This document shows, in pieces, positions 1 through 14,400 of a stretch of DNA of 64,000 bases (the stretch's first letter is position 1; each line of letters starts with the position of its first letter). The stretch spans positions 14,211,933 to 14,275,932 of the forward strand of contig NC_049986.1 of NCBI RefSeq assembly GCF_000003815.2, in the 5' to 3' direction. Made by a program: the position numbers and the translations under genes. The notes under the pieces are model-generated. The model ran no database searches. It was not told where the DNA came from and was given only the letters and a program-made list of their open reading frames with translations. This DNA comes from Branchiostoma floridae (Eukaryota > Chordata > Leptocardii > Amphioxiformes > Branchiostomatidae).

Positions 1-1785
1 GTCCCGTCCACCCTACCATTCCTCCAGCGCGCTCACCCAGGTAATATCCTATCAAACATACACCCACGACGTCAAGCAGGGCAAACTGGGGCTTTCTCAT
101 GAAAGGAGCTGGAATTACGAGACTCTACAGAAAGTTTTGCCTTGCGGAAGAGGAAGAGACGAACATGTCTGGGCCTATTTTACGGGGTATTGTCCGTTCA
201 CCCACGCCGCAGACGGGTCTGGTTTGACAGGGTCGTTCTTATGGACATTTCTGACGTCACTAGTTTGAAGATGGATGCCGCAGGTGCATGTGAAAGGTCT
301 TTGACCGGGAGTAACCGCGGTACGGCGTGTTCCGTCCAGATTATCCTAGTGTACTATAGATAATTGAACTTCAAGGATTTTGTGTCAACTAAAGTCCTCC
401 AATGACACCCAAACTGGACAGAAATAGGTTATCATAACAGAGGAGTCCAATGTCTAATTACTGGATCATCAACACCAGATGATTTACAATGTTTAATTTT
501 ATAACTCATGGTACATTGTTTAGCTATTGCACTCTTTCAAGTAGAGAAAAGACCACCTGCTGTCTTATCGTTCTAAACAAAAATTAAAAAGTCTGTTATA
601 TGCAAATGTTAAGCCTTTCAACAGCCTTAACTTGGAAAAACAGCCATAAGACATATACCACCTGTAGCTGTGTTGTAGTTGGGATCGCATCACCAATAGA
701 ATCCCTGAATTTCAATGTAAACACAGTATCTGCGGATCGTGACGGCATTTGCCACCATCATCCTACATTTAACATCATTATCTAAAGGTCATGTGCAATG
801 TTATCTTTTATTTCAGGCTATAAAGATATAGAAGCTACAAATTTTGTGTGGTGCCAGTGTTGGCGTAGCCCTTATGGTCGCAGGAAGCAAGGGAGCAGCT
901 GTAAATGTTGTTGTAGTAATGTAGCTTAAAGTTTCGTAGCAGAGGAGGGGGTGTCTAACCGATTTGAGCACTGCTTTGAATCTTGGAAGAATGGAAGCTT
1001 CCACATTCGAGCCATTTCTACCTTTCTGCACGGTTCTGCAGAGAAAGTGTTTTAAAGACAAGACAGGAACGTGGCTGTCACCGAGCCGATCTATCATACT
1101 GTCATCAGCCCGCGCAGTGTCGCCGGGTTATCACTCACCACTCCGCACATGGCCGTGAGTTATTCGGTCCCGTTATACCGGGGTGGTGAACGCACGTCTG
1201 ATGCTGTACACACGTCGTACTGTACAGGGGAAGGAGCACGTAGACACGAGGGCCCTGCTTATTGGATAAACACAGAGATCATCATGGGTCGTTCGTCAGC
1301 TGAAATGACCGGCTGAATCCTGCAGACTGAATTGCGAGGGGACCATTTCTATTGGAGGAGTCAATACTGCTACTGTGTACGCGAATCACTCTCAAGAGGT
1401 CAGCTTGAGGAAAGAGGGGTTAAAGATGGTCACTGCAAGAGTTTTCATAGATAACAGAAACAATAATCCGATAAACAATCAAAATCTCATTAAAATCACG
1501 AGGGACGGTGTCAAAATAAACATTTGTAGACGAGGGTAATTGTTTTATTTAAGAACATAACCCACCTGCATCTAACGAAACAGTTTATGCAGANNNNNNN
1601 NNNNNNNNNNNNNNNNNNNNNNNNNNNNNNNNNNNNNNNNNNNNNNNNNNNNNNNNNNNNNNNNNNNNNNNNNNNNNNNNNNNNNNNNNNNNNTAAAAGC
1701 TACAAGGATATGAAAAGCTACAACGCCACTTGGTCATTACGGAGTTTAGTGGCAAAAGATTGACATTTGAATACACATTTCTCAC
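1..1785. other. Left edge: probable ZGPAT-like intron or 3' flank, with 100-N gap
   Basis: Holds the 100-N gap at 1594-1693 and no frame I can support. The phase-2 exit of the exon at 1786 means at least one further minus-strand exon should lie here, in the gap, or beyond the left edge. A frame at 813-1097 has a possible acceptor but not the expected coiled-coil sequence. Confidence 0.5.
1594..1693. other. Assembly gap (100 N)
   Basis: Exactly 100 N, the usual placeholder for a gap of unknown size. It lies just downstream (minus strand) of the last ZGPAT-like exon found. Confidence 0.99.
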
Positions 1786-1868
1786 CTTCCGACGTTCCTT
1801 AGATGCTGTTCTTTTAACTTGACCAGAGTTTTCTGTAGGGAGTTGATCTCCTCGTGAACTTGTAACAT
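1786..1868 (-). CDS. zgpat: ZGPAT-like exon: C-terminal coiled-coil segment
   Basis: An 83-nt exon, acceptor CTCTTCTTTTCCAG, donor GAAG|GTGAGA. Phase 0 entry, phase 2 exit. Encodes MLQVHEEINSLQKTLVKLKE, then QHLRNVGR. Aligned by eye with the vertebrate ZGPAT C-terminal coil as I recall it, ELNVK plus this exon fits without gaps over about 32 residues, including RNxGR. The following exon should lie at lower coordinates, possibly in the N gap. Confidence 0.83.
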
Positions 1869-2358
1869 CTGGAAAAGAAGAGCGTGTCATGAGGTCAACA
1901 TGGTGACCTTGAGTGGACATGTGTGGCAACATATAAACTACGACAAAGTTCAAACACAGCGTGAAAGTGGCAAGAAGTGTCATTTGACAGATTTGTTGTT
2001 TTCTTTTACGTGTATTAAGTGACAAGTAGTGGTCTCACCGCCCTTTATCCCACCCTTGCGCGTTAAAAATCAATTTGGTTCAATTCTTTCACCAGTCATA
2101 AAAGTCAACATTTACTCGGTATCTCCCATTACAAAGTGCTACAAACTGAGTTGATGCTGAAATAAAGGGCATGTTTGTATTAAAACATTGAGAATAATAT
2201 CACATTTGTTTTACATCTTCTTTACAGAAGCAAGGCCATCTAGGTAACTATAAACTGCCCAACATCAGCATCATGGCCAATTGGCTGACAGTCGGAAAAC
2301 GTATGTTATACGTAAGCGAGAAAGCTTTGACAGAATGGCTGAGAGAGGGAGGGAGGGA

Positions 2359-2406
<48 letters not shown>

Positions 2407-5400
2407 GAGACAGAGAGAATGCAACTGCGAGATGTAGACTACTACAAACCCAAGCCCCGTCCAACGAGACTCAAAACAAACACCCTTAGCATAGTTGTAA
2501 CCCTTGACAGTTTATAACACTGCCGCTCGAGCCGAAACTGTGCGTGGAACGAAATCAGGTTCGGATGAAACGCAAGCTTTCAGCGTCCTCCTGTGATATA
2601 GTCCTAACAGGCGTACTCCAAATACACAGTGTGTTGCGAAGGGCCAAGGGCAGATCCGTCGTGTGTTGTTCTTGGCGTGTAGCTCGCCCTGGGGTTCCTC
2701 TAAGACATGAGTAAGGTCTTGGCGAGCTCGTCTTAAGGAGATTGAAGACGCTGAGGTGTGTGAGGGTCTGATCGCGACACGACAGACGTGTTGACAGGAT
2801 TTACATGTCAACAAACCGGCCCCAGTCTCACGTCAAACACTAGAGTGATGACAAGTGGTCGTGAATGCCATCTGTACTTGACCTTCGCCTTACTTTGTAA
2901 ATAGTCTATGTACAAGACTTATTTTCTTAAAGGTTTGAAACGGCAGACCTTGACCCTCTGTGTTATGGGCTCGCAAAGTCATTAAACAGAAGTCCACGTT
3001 TGAACGACGGTTTGTGTTTGTGGGCGTTTGAGGGCTCAAGTCTGTCTTTTGAAGTAACTATTTTTCAAGTTGCTCAAGACAGCATATATTCCATGTTAGT
3101 GTATCTAAGCAATTGTCAACATGTTTTACAACAATAAACAAGTCAGGAATAGTGATTGTTAAAAGCTGCGTAACTTGAACTTAGCGCCCTGAAGCGTCCT
3201 CGTCCATGGCTGTCTATTTAGTTTTTCTATTTTGTAGTTTGTAGTTGACCGTACGAAAGTCACAATGCTTTTTTTGTTGTGACAAAAAAGGTTTCATTGA
3301 CCATATCACTTTATCTTGTACTAGTATACGTATATCCAGTAACCATATACAATTAGAGATGCGTCCTTCGGAAAAGTAGCCTCGTTTGAGTGAGCTATCT
3401 TACATTTGTCATAAATCACACAGCACTAACACATTGTTCCTATAAAATCCCTGATTCTCCTTATAAAACAAACTAAAGAAAAACCTACTCGATGAAACAT
3501 ATCCTTCATTAATCCTACCATCCTCCCTGGTGATTCACTCACAGACAAACATGCCCCAGGGCAGGTCTGTCCACCTGCCTGCCCTAACCACACACACAAT
3601 GACACACTTTACCCTTGTTAACGACATCTGTGCTGCTATAGTTGACACTGCTCGTAAGATTCACCGACAATGACAAGTTAGCCGCGCACCACCTACGTCG
3701 GCTCCTAACACGTCCTCATTTGCTCCTCCGTACATCGTGGGTGGTTTGAAGATTAAGGTGAAAAGTTCGTCTTTGATTTTGGCATTGTATTTTGTCAACG
3801 TCATTGATGATGTGTCGTCGTTTTCTTAACGTGCCGCTAGGCTTCATCTACAGCCTGAATCATCTGGGGGACTGAATGCACCATTACTTGACTGGACTAA
3901 ATAAGCAGTATTGCGATGTAAACTTGTCTTATTTGCTTGTCATTGGTAGTTCGGACCGGTAGTTCTTTGTATATGTTGATTGATTTTGATTTTGGTATCT
4001 TTTCTGTTGTTTGCTACACAGTGGATATTATATAAAATTTCACATCTATACTCATTAGGCGCAGTGACACCGTGACGTACGTATGTCTCTGTGTGTCACC
4101 GCGCCTTTAAAAATGATATGAAAGAACCGGCCGTCGACAAGTATACATCTACGACATCATATTCCATAACCAAAAACTAGTTGAATTTTGCAATTTAAAA
4201 AAAAAAAAGAAGAAAAGGGAGCTTTATAGACATACAGCGACTATCGTACGGTCAGCAATAAATTATGAAATATGAATGAAAACTAAATCTTAAATTCTAC
4301 TTAAAATCAGGTGGTGCTAATCGTTTTGGTCTTAGTATATTTTCTTATCGCAAAGCAATTTTGTATGAATTTTGTATAACACATTTAAGACTGATCCCAA
4401 GCCGTCCTCAATTTTCGTGTCGTCGACCTGTACATGTGGTGCGACGATGTGACACGTGCTTTATAATAACGGGTTAATGTGGACTGGCGTTAAACCCACA
4501 AACAACAGCCAACTCAGTGGCAGAAACATGACTGGAAGCCAAGAACAGAAGAGGGAGAATGTTGAAGATGAAACATGGTCGGAATGCTAAACCAACGGTT
4601 CCGCGGGGGTGGCCAACTATTTGACAATGCATTCCAGGCGCGTTCGTGACAAGGAAGGTCGCCCCAAGTTTCTTTAGTGCCTGAATGTCTTACATGTTTG
4701 TCTTCAACCTTACATCATCATGGTACATTGCCCTCTGACATTGACAGTCCTTTCTTTAGTAGATGGAGTGCTTCGGTAGCAGTGCCCATGGTTCTCCTGT
4801 CTGTTACACGGTTGTGGTCGCATGATGTCCTCAAATTAAGGAATACGTGTAGAGCCTCCATTGTTGTTATCCCTGTAGTGTGATGCATGGCAACTTTAGT
4901 TTTGACACAGCAAGATAAAATACAAAATAGAAAGACCGATAAAAACGACTAAAAAACGTTAAAAAAAACAGCCGGAGCCTAACCTCTGCTTGGAGATTAA
5001 TGGCCATGGTCAATCACAGAAACGCCTTTCAATAGCCTGATGTGTCGCTATTGGCAACTCCGTATTCGCAAGCGCGTCGTGTTTCACATGTAGCCTTGCC
5101 TCTACAGTTAACGTGTGATGTGTCCAACTAACTTACTCTATGTTCTGAACCAATCCTTGGAAGAAGCTTATTACAGACTCTGTCTTACTGCACAGTGTGC
5201 TTACTGTTTCTGTCCCTGGCGTTATGACGGGAACGTCAGCTTCCAAACTTTTAAACAATTTTCGCATAGACATTTGTTGTAACAAAACACATTCATGGCT
5301 TTCTTGCCAAGGTAAGGACCTTCGTTGATATTAAACATTGATGAAAGCAGGATTCCTCAAGGATGAGGGGGCGGTTCCCTGAGCACAGGGTCACGTTTCA

Positions 5401-8400
5401 GACGCAAAACACGCGGGAAGTATCCCTTTTATAGAATCGGGAGAAACAGCTTTAAGATCGAAAGCCTTAAGTTTCTAACTGGTAGTCAGTACAGTATCAG
5501 CAATATTGAGTACAGCACGGAATGACAGCTGGCAGCTAAAGTATTCTTCAAGCAGACTTATGGCTCTGGCTTGTGTCGTGCGTATATTCGCAGCGTGTTG
5601 TATGCCTTTTGCTTGACTAATTGCCATTTGGCATGTCTTTGTAGTGTTGCGCGCTTTCTTTCGATTCGAGAGGCCAACACAGAATAACATAGGGACCAAA
5701 ATCGTCCCAATCATCGCTATAAAACTGTACAAACAACCATACATCTGCTTGGAGATTCCAGCCAGACACTTCTGACACGACATGACAGCAGGAACCGAGG
5801 TCAAGGGCACATGGAATAGTACCAGGTGAGGTCACAGGAACACGTCTCACCTAATCTTACTCAGGTACAGGAAAGGTACCAATTACTGTCGTCTGACACG
5901 TCCTTGTACATTGGTGTCGAGATTTAGTATATGCCGTAGTGACGTAGTCTCTACCAGACTCCCATGGCGGTTTAGCATAGTTGGCCAAATAGAGTGAATG
6001 GTTTGCGAGAAGAGTTAACATCTGGAGAAAGTCCAGTTGGGCACCAAGAAATGGACCTTCCTGATCAGATATAACTGTTTTGGCAAACAAATCATGTTGC
6101 CTCGCCAAGTTTGTACTATTTCTGAGCCAGCAAAGGGCTCTGATGGAGAGCAGTGATTCCTGAAGGTAACACTGCTCCAAGGAAAATCAACCTAAAGCCT
6201 TCTGAGTGGACTCAAGAAACCTTCTGGCACCCATATCATATGATAAACGGGAATAACCTTGACACAGATCTAGACCAAACGTAAGGCATTAAACTTAAAC
6301 CATTGAGACATAGGCCAGTCGGCAAGGCTACCCGGACCGGTCCTCCGCTCGGCCGGGTCCTGCATGACGAACCCAGACAGATGTTCCCTCGGTGAAGGGG
6401 CTGTCTTACCGATTTCCTTCCGACTCTCACCGCTGGCCATACAAGTAACAACCTCCACTCACCCTCGGGGACAATCTCGTCAGGTCGATAATTTCCCCCG
6501 AGAGAAATTACTTTCATTTGAAGAAAGAAGGCTTTTCAAACCTTCAAAAGTACAAGAGGTGACAGAAACCACCTTGCAGTTGGTGTAAAACCCCGAGGCG
6601 ATTTTTGGCGTTTACCTAGATTTACAATACCGGGGTCTTGCCCGCGAAGAAAACTGATTCGACTTGGATAATATCTTAAGGTCGTGAAACGACCCCTTAA
6701 CAGACGAGTGGGAGACCACTTGCCCACTGTCTAGGTTCCACAGAACAACTATTATTCTAATCCTGCTCTATGCTAATTACAGGGGAGACGCAGTCTCGTT
6801 CTGACCGGGAAGCAGTGCTAGGGTACCACTGAGTCACTGGCGTGATTTGCATGCCGGGTACAGACCCTCCGTCACACCAGACCAGCGCTGCAGTTCCCAG
6901 TGTAAGCACGGCGAACTTCGGTCGCGTTCTTTACGGCTGAGCTGGGTCGGGTGTCTTCCAAAGGTAAGGAAACTTCCAAGACGTTTCAATCACCGATACA
7001 CTCTACCGTGCCCGGCTTGTGTAGTTCATTCACACTGAACTGTGAACTTCTGATCGAAGTACCGTTAGACTATACTAGCACGCTATTAGAGTGGCTACAC
7101 GAATGTAGCTATACCTGCGTTTCCAGGTAAGGTGAGCTTGCTTGCTGTCCACTTCGTACCACAAGTGTTTCTAATTCAGCCGCGCTTCACTTACTCTTGC
7201 CTATCATTCGCTGTTATTTGCTTGCAACAAGGCGTAATATCAACTCCACGGAAAAAGGATTTTGTCGACATCAAAGGCCTTTTTGCTTTAAATTTGCCCG
7301 TCTGGTCTGGTAGGAAAGTTGTCAAAAAGCCTGAAGGCTATGTTAGATGCCGCATAGCCGACGTTCAGAACTCTCCACCCACACATCCGCACAAGTTGTT
7401 TTGATTTTTCTTAATGCCGATGCCAAAGGAGTTGACCCGCACAAAGCTCTCCGTCTGGTATATCTTTGACAAAGCGCCAGCACCACACATTGTCGGCCTT
7501 TAGGATGTTTTCCTTTCCTGTGGTCTTTCTAAGGACACTTTTAGATGACTCGTGGCATGTAATAATTGGAAGTTTAGCAGCTGGTCACTACTAGATTCCG
7601 CTACAGCTAGACTATAATGAGATCAAGTTCTTTTTCTTGTTCCTACTTTATCAATGAACGACGGGACTGGGGTGTGTAATTGTGCGTTCCTATGACAGAC
7701 ACGAGCACTTGAAAGTCGTTTAGAACTTTGGAAGAGAATATCTCAGCCGCACCGCCGCATTCTGATCAGATGTGCCGCCGGGTCTTGAAAGGGCCCACTT
7801 CCTGCACTTGGCGTTGCTACTTCTTTTGGAGATGGGAAAGGAAGGGTAGATCATAGATGTGATAGTTCGTGCCGGCGGCGGCCTCAGATTGGGCGTGTAG
7901 CCGCCACTCTGATGGGGCAGATTGCGTTCTCTAAGGGCCCCCGCTTCTGTCTGTGGTATCGCTGCATCCTTTAGAGGCTGCTAATCCACAATATACATGT
8001 ATATGTGGCTCCGGCTTGTTTCTGTGTGCCCCTTTGCTCATTTTGTAGCATTTCAAGCATTGCATTTTGGTAGACTTCGTAGTGAACTCAGCTGTCCATT
8101 GACGAAAAAAATACGCACCACTTCATAGATGAAAAATACGCACCAGAAAGGTTTAAAGATACGAGAGGAAACCAAACATCTACTTGGAGATTAATCAGCC
8201 TACAGGATATGTCCTTTAAAGCTAATGACTCATACTACTATTTTAAGTTGTACCTAAACCTTTACGTTCTACAGCTATGCAATAAAACACATGGAGGTGG
8301 ATACATAATACATTTCCCTACATGTCATACCTCCATTTACCCAGCCATTGGTGCTGCAGCTACTTTGATATTCAATTTCAAAAGAGAACATTCCTGCTCG

Positions 8401-11400
8401 CCGCCGTTTGCGGTCCATAATGAATAAGACCTTGTCGATGATCCTCCTTGAGACGTTTGAAATCCTTTAAGTCTCTATCTCCATCTCCGAGTTCCTTTAC
8501 GGACGGTGATAGACTACCATAGGGGGTGCACATGTCTGTCTCTTGTCAGTCAACGATACAAGGTCTGGCCTTCAACGTTTTGTCGTACGCGGAATTTTGA
8601 TACGCCTGCTATTGTCGTATAGAGTTGCCACGATTGGCTCGTCTTCACCATGACAGGACCTCACACAAGTCACCCCTAACCTTAACGGGGTCTGGCCGTA
8701 AACCGTGCAGATTATTGGTACTCAAGCGGGCAGAAGTTTACGGGTCGGGCGGGATGGAGGTTACAGGCCTGCCCCTGTTAGCGGACCGGAGAACCCAACA
8801 TTTACATCTGTTTTACCCACATCGTTGGAGGCTACACAACACTAGCTAATTTTGATCCTGTCTGATCCACAAAACATCAGGGGGAGCGCAGGCCGAAAGG
8901 CGCTAACCTTCGCGCGCACATTTTCACACAGCGGGGCAACTATCTCTTCATCTTTATGGCCAGTTGGAGGTGAATTTCGCGTTAAAGCGTTTACGACATG
9001 GAGAGTTCTTTATGGAAGCTCTCTCCCTGAACCTTACTCACTGGGTCGCACGGGTCAACCATCCCTTCCTGTAAACCGCTTTCCTCGGCACTACAGTGCA
9101 GATGGTGGCAAATTGTGACTAGACCGCGCAAATAGATAGGTGAACTCTGGCTTTGGTTGCCTGGGGCACGGGGTCGGCTCACAAGGGCGAGAGGGGGGTT
9201 CTCTCCGTTATCCTCTTTTGATTCTCAGGTCAGGGTCATATCCTCTTCGGGTGAGTTCCAAACTTATCGAAGGAATCATCAGGATTGGGTGTGTGTGTGT
9301 GCTGAAAAAGTCATATGCTAGAACGCTCGACTACTGTTAGCGAAGTTTCGACTGATTGTTATTACGGAAATTTAAGGCAAAGGGGGAAACCAATTTCTCT
9401 TGTTTCCGGCTTTCAAGAAGGCCTCTTGACTAACTAGCCTCCTTCACCGGCGTCTCTGGGAAGCTTGGCAATTTTTTTTTTGGGGGGGGGAGGTCGATTC
9501 GCGATTTTTAACCGGGAATATTATGCCGGGAAAGGAATATACACCGGAAAGCTTGTACGGGGAAGCCAATTTCGCCTAGCCCGTACAAGCTTTCAAAAAA
9601 AAAAAAAAATTGCCAAGATTCCCAGAGACGCCGGTGAAGGAGGCTATTGACTAACCCCATTTCCTTCTGTGACAGAAACTTGGTACCTGACATGTCATGC
9701 AATAGCTAGCTTCTAAAGCCCGTTAAATGCTGCCTTAGACAACGTCTCATGGTGCTTGATAATACACAGCACAGATCTCAAGACCCTGTACTTAGCAGAC
9801 ACGTCTAACATGCCGTAGGCCCGCCACGTTTGACAAACATATCTTGGGAGGTCCGTAGAGAGCGATGGTTGCCATCCACCCACTCAGGTGTCCCTGCCGA
9901 CGAACCACGGCCACAAGTTTTCTGTTGTTTGGAGTACCACTTGGCGATCTGGCGGGAGTTTGCCCGCGAGATGTTGCCAAGGTGGACAGAGGCGGCCAAG
10001 GTCGTCTGAGGTGTCGGGTGTAGTTTAGCACGCTGTTTGCATGTGTTGTTTGATGGTATTAATTTCTCAGACAGAGATTGGCACTTAATTGTGATGGGAA
10101 TGATGTGTAATTATTTGTCTCAAATGTGAAACAATACTAATGCGACTATTCAAACTTGTTGTGGGAACTTGTAACGTAAGAATTTGGGCATTATCTAAAA
10201 CAGGTGTCCCCACTGCTTTTCATTTCGATTCAAAATTTACAGTTCTAATTCTACGGTTCATACCGGTGAGTTTATTGCAGGACACATGTTGTCTTGATCC
10301 TTCCCTGCCCACGCTAATAACAAACCGTAGGGGTGAAGTTCCTATTTACGACTGATATAGCAATAAGAAGAAACAGGTGGAGGTTCCATGTGTAGGAGGA
10401 ATATTTACTACAATTTAAGATTGGAAGCTGCGAGTGAGAAGACCTAACACCTACCGGGCACGTCCATCTTGGCAAGGGCCCGATCACATGACATACGTCG
10501 TGCGATCTGGGGGCATTCTTGGGATTGTGGTGCATGTGCCCCGAAAAATTCAGCCGTTTTGCTACGTAAGAGACTGATTCAATATTGTCGGTGGTTGATT
10601 CTATTATAGCCTGATAACATATTCCACAGCATCAAAATCGTACGGCAGCCTATGACGTATGTCCGCGCTGTAGTTAAAGGCCTGGTCACGCCCATCGTAC
10701 ACTATTCAGTGTGAAGTGGGTGTCGTAGATTCTTGTTGTAGCTTTGCTGGAAATCCTACGACAAATAGAGTATACGACGAAGGTGAGAACGTCCTAAACC
10801 ACGTGCCTTCCTTACACCTTACATACTAAGCTATTCAAGTGTCAGGCCCCGCGACCAGGCATGAACTCAACGGGAAATATCATCATCATCTTCGGTTTGG
10901 CAACGCTTATCACTGAGGCAGGCCATCATTTGTTGCTGTCCGTTACGCCCCTCCCATCCGCAACCAAACTCTATAACTTTCCACTCGATTGCCTGTTCCC
11001 TCTTCTGTTGGACCCCAATTTAGTGCCATCCAATTTGAATATACAGTATGTCATACACTTCTATGTACCTAACTAAGCGTTCCAGCATATCTGGAAGTCG
11101 TCAGGCTAACAGCGATACGTCTGGACCTCCAACCTCTATTGGCTCTATCTTAGCAGCACATTACACCAACTGGCCGGGTGCCATCATCAGTGCCACCAAC
11201 ACAGATTCTCTCATGCCGCGCTACGCGATTTCTAATCTTCCGAAAAAGTGTCTCATCGAAGCTGTTCGGATGATGTCTTCATGCATGTAGGAGTCCGTTT
11301 AACTGTCGTTACAAAATAAGCCCTTGCATCGATCAGTATCCAAGGGGCCTCGAATTCCGACAGGCCTCAAATACTGCCAATCAGATAACAGATTCTTCTA

Positions 11401-14400
11401 GTGTATATGTTACATGGATTTTACCTTGTAGTTATATGAAGTTTACTTTGAGAGTACATGAATCTAAGTCAAGATTGTACAATAACTTTAGTTACAAGTA
11501 AATCACATGGTGCTAAACTGTAGCAAAGACGTAGTTCCCCCTGCGGTTGTGTGACAGTGGGGCCTCCTTCTAATACCGGGTTAACAGGGTTTATAGCATT
11601 CCCACTGTGCATTGGGCAGACCGACAACCATACAATAATGCGAAACATTCTTGGGTGATTATAGGTTCCAGTTCTCGTTAAATTTTCCCCTCCCTTGACT
11701 TGTAAGATTGACCAGCGCCAACACCACTACGTGACTAGACTTCGTAAGGATTCACCGGATGAAGAAAACCACTTTGGTTAACGAATGTGCCAAGAAACTG
11801 TGGTAATGATAGACGAATGGGAATCTTGACTCTATGTCCCCTCTAACGATCAAGTGTCTCTCGCCTACATGGTATAACATCGCACGCATACGCCTACTTG
11901 AGGCCTAAAATGTAGTCCGATAAAACATCATGTGTCATTTCATTTTGCCCTTGACTCTTATTAGCCGTCTTACATAAGCGTATATGGACCTTTGGCACCG
12001 CATACACGTTCCATGATATGCCAGTTGTCATGCCAGGCGGATGACAAACCGCGGTGGTTCTTGTAGTTAAACAGACTAGTTTTGTGGCTGCTGGAAATGA
12101 TAAAAAGGCCAGTGCAAGGGTACGCATCGCCCACCGGTGCAGGCGTTCACTCTGCAAGCAGTCTGTACCTTTAGGGGGTGTACATGTCAGGATCAGTCTG
12201 TAGCGCATTGGTTACTAAAGTTTTTGCTAGTGCTCCAATTAGCCTGCAGCTAGCCGGCTGCAAAATCCTGTCATTTTGTCGTAGCGATATCATTATTTAA
12301 GCAACAATAGCGGATGGCATACGTCTTCATGGCAAAACATGACTGCAGTTGATGACCCAGTGGGATAGATATAATCATTCATCAGATCTACTCCTTGTTG
12401 TGATCCATGCCGTTACTGTCATCGCATCGTGCTTTGATCTAACACATCTTCTTATCATTAAATTGGCTGATATATCCATAGGCATCAAGATTTTCAATAC
12501 TAATTCTATGTTTACTATCTGTTTTCGCCATTGCTATCACTAACACCTAACACAACACTAGGTCTTCATTAGCATCTGAGTGACAGGTGGTACATCGTTG
12601 TTTGAGCGATTAAACCCAACAGCATCGAATGATGGACCACAGATCTGCCCATGGCGCATGAATCTGGTAAGATCTAGGAGAGGCGCTTATCTCAGTTTTT
12701 ATTGCTGACTCATTTGAATCAGATATCTAAGGTTCCATGCCTTATGTCAACTGCAATGGCAACGATGCAAGTCATCAACTAAACCTGTACGATGGCGGTG
12801 TGGCGGCGCTTTGTACGGCCTCGCAGTGGCAATCATGAGCATCCCAGATGAGGGTATCATCGAGGTGATCTTTGCTAACCAGGCGCAGTAACTCACTGAT
12901 TCACCTGGTTATCTATGGCACACAGTAGGCTCGTCTGTCGTGATGATTTGGTCAAGACAAATACACAGTTCAAGGTTAGCTCAGGTAGTACAGAGGCACG
13001 TGAACTTGGAGATATGGGGATGTCTAACTTGGTATCTACGAGTTATTGTAGCTAGCTGTCGTCTATTAGATCTTAACTCAATACAGAACCTTTGAATGGA
13101 TGTATTTATGATGTTGCAAGAGTACACCCGAAAACGATTATTCTGTGCTTAGTAAATATCACCCAACGGTGGTTCTGTTTAACGCGGGGCCAGATGTGGA
13201 GCGTGTGAACGACATTGTACATTCTCGGTGAGTTCAAATTTCTTGGATGCTTATCAAGCTGTAAAGGAACAATAATCACTTGGCCTTTTTCATGATATAC
13301 GCCGGCTTGTGAGGTTTGGTGCCGTGGTGCAGTTACTGAACTTGTGAAACGTTGTACTGATGTAGATGATACGCAGCAAACAGACTTGACGGACGGTACG
13401 TTGACAGGTGACAGTAGAGAACTCCTGAGATTCTGGCTTCTTCGCCATCTGGAGCTTGTGGAGAGCCGCCAATAAGGGGACAGAAAGTTCGTTAGAAAGT
13501 ATCACAGTAAGGTCTAATGATGTAGCCACTTGTCTGATCTAGAGCATCTGATCTGCATCATCAGGTTTCTACATTCATCCAACCTTTAGGTTCTTTTTAA
13601 AAGTTGCTCTCACAGCGAAATCGACATGGCAATGGTACTGAGTGCCAAGTCACGGCTCCCAAGTGACTTAAAAGTTAATCGCGATTTTTTGGCAGTCTTT
13701 TAGCCAAAACGTTCTGCACAGAAGTGTCGCACAAATTAATTGGGAAATCAAGGAGATGTAGTTAGACCTCCCACTCCACACTGAAAGCTTTCCTCATATT
13801 CTTAATGAACCAGGGGACTCCATTAAGCCCATAACTCTGTAGGTTGTCTAGGGGATATGAAGAAAAACAAGAGATGGGATAACATCTAGGTATAATGTTG
13901 CACAAGGTACTGGTAGTATTATCTTTGTCAAGTGGTCCTTTTCTCCTACTTGTTTTCGTTGTCTAGCTCATTTGATCTCAGCGGTTATATGTCAAATATG
14001 ACAAACCTTTGAGATCGATGGAGCGAATGGTGGCAGAAAATACCTACGGACAAACGCCCAATTGTCTTCCTCCAGCACTGCATATTTCTCCACATAAACA
14101 GAGTTATCCATCACCGGCAGACAGAGCACACATGACGCCTGCCCCATCCCTTTTGTCCTTTAGAATAGACCCAACAAGGCACCAACACAGTATGTCACAG
14201 CAGATTAGGCACATTTTCTTTAAAATCTTTCATTTGGCGCCCCGAAATTGGCGGTTTCATGAAAGCTTGACATCCTCCCAGGATTGCCCTCTGTTGTTTA
14301 CACCGGATTGTCGTTCAGACGAATCAAGACTTGTTAAGGGTTACATGTACGACCTGCTACTTACTGGACCGGGGGTTTTCCAGGTGGCACATGTCCCCAG

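Noticed and set aside
813-1097. Minus-strand frame with a CTTTCTCTGCAG acceptor, possible last ZGPAT-like exon
   Set aside because: The phase would fit, but the translation is not helical and lacks the expected coiled coil and terminal motif; not strong enough to call.
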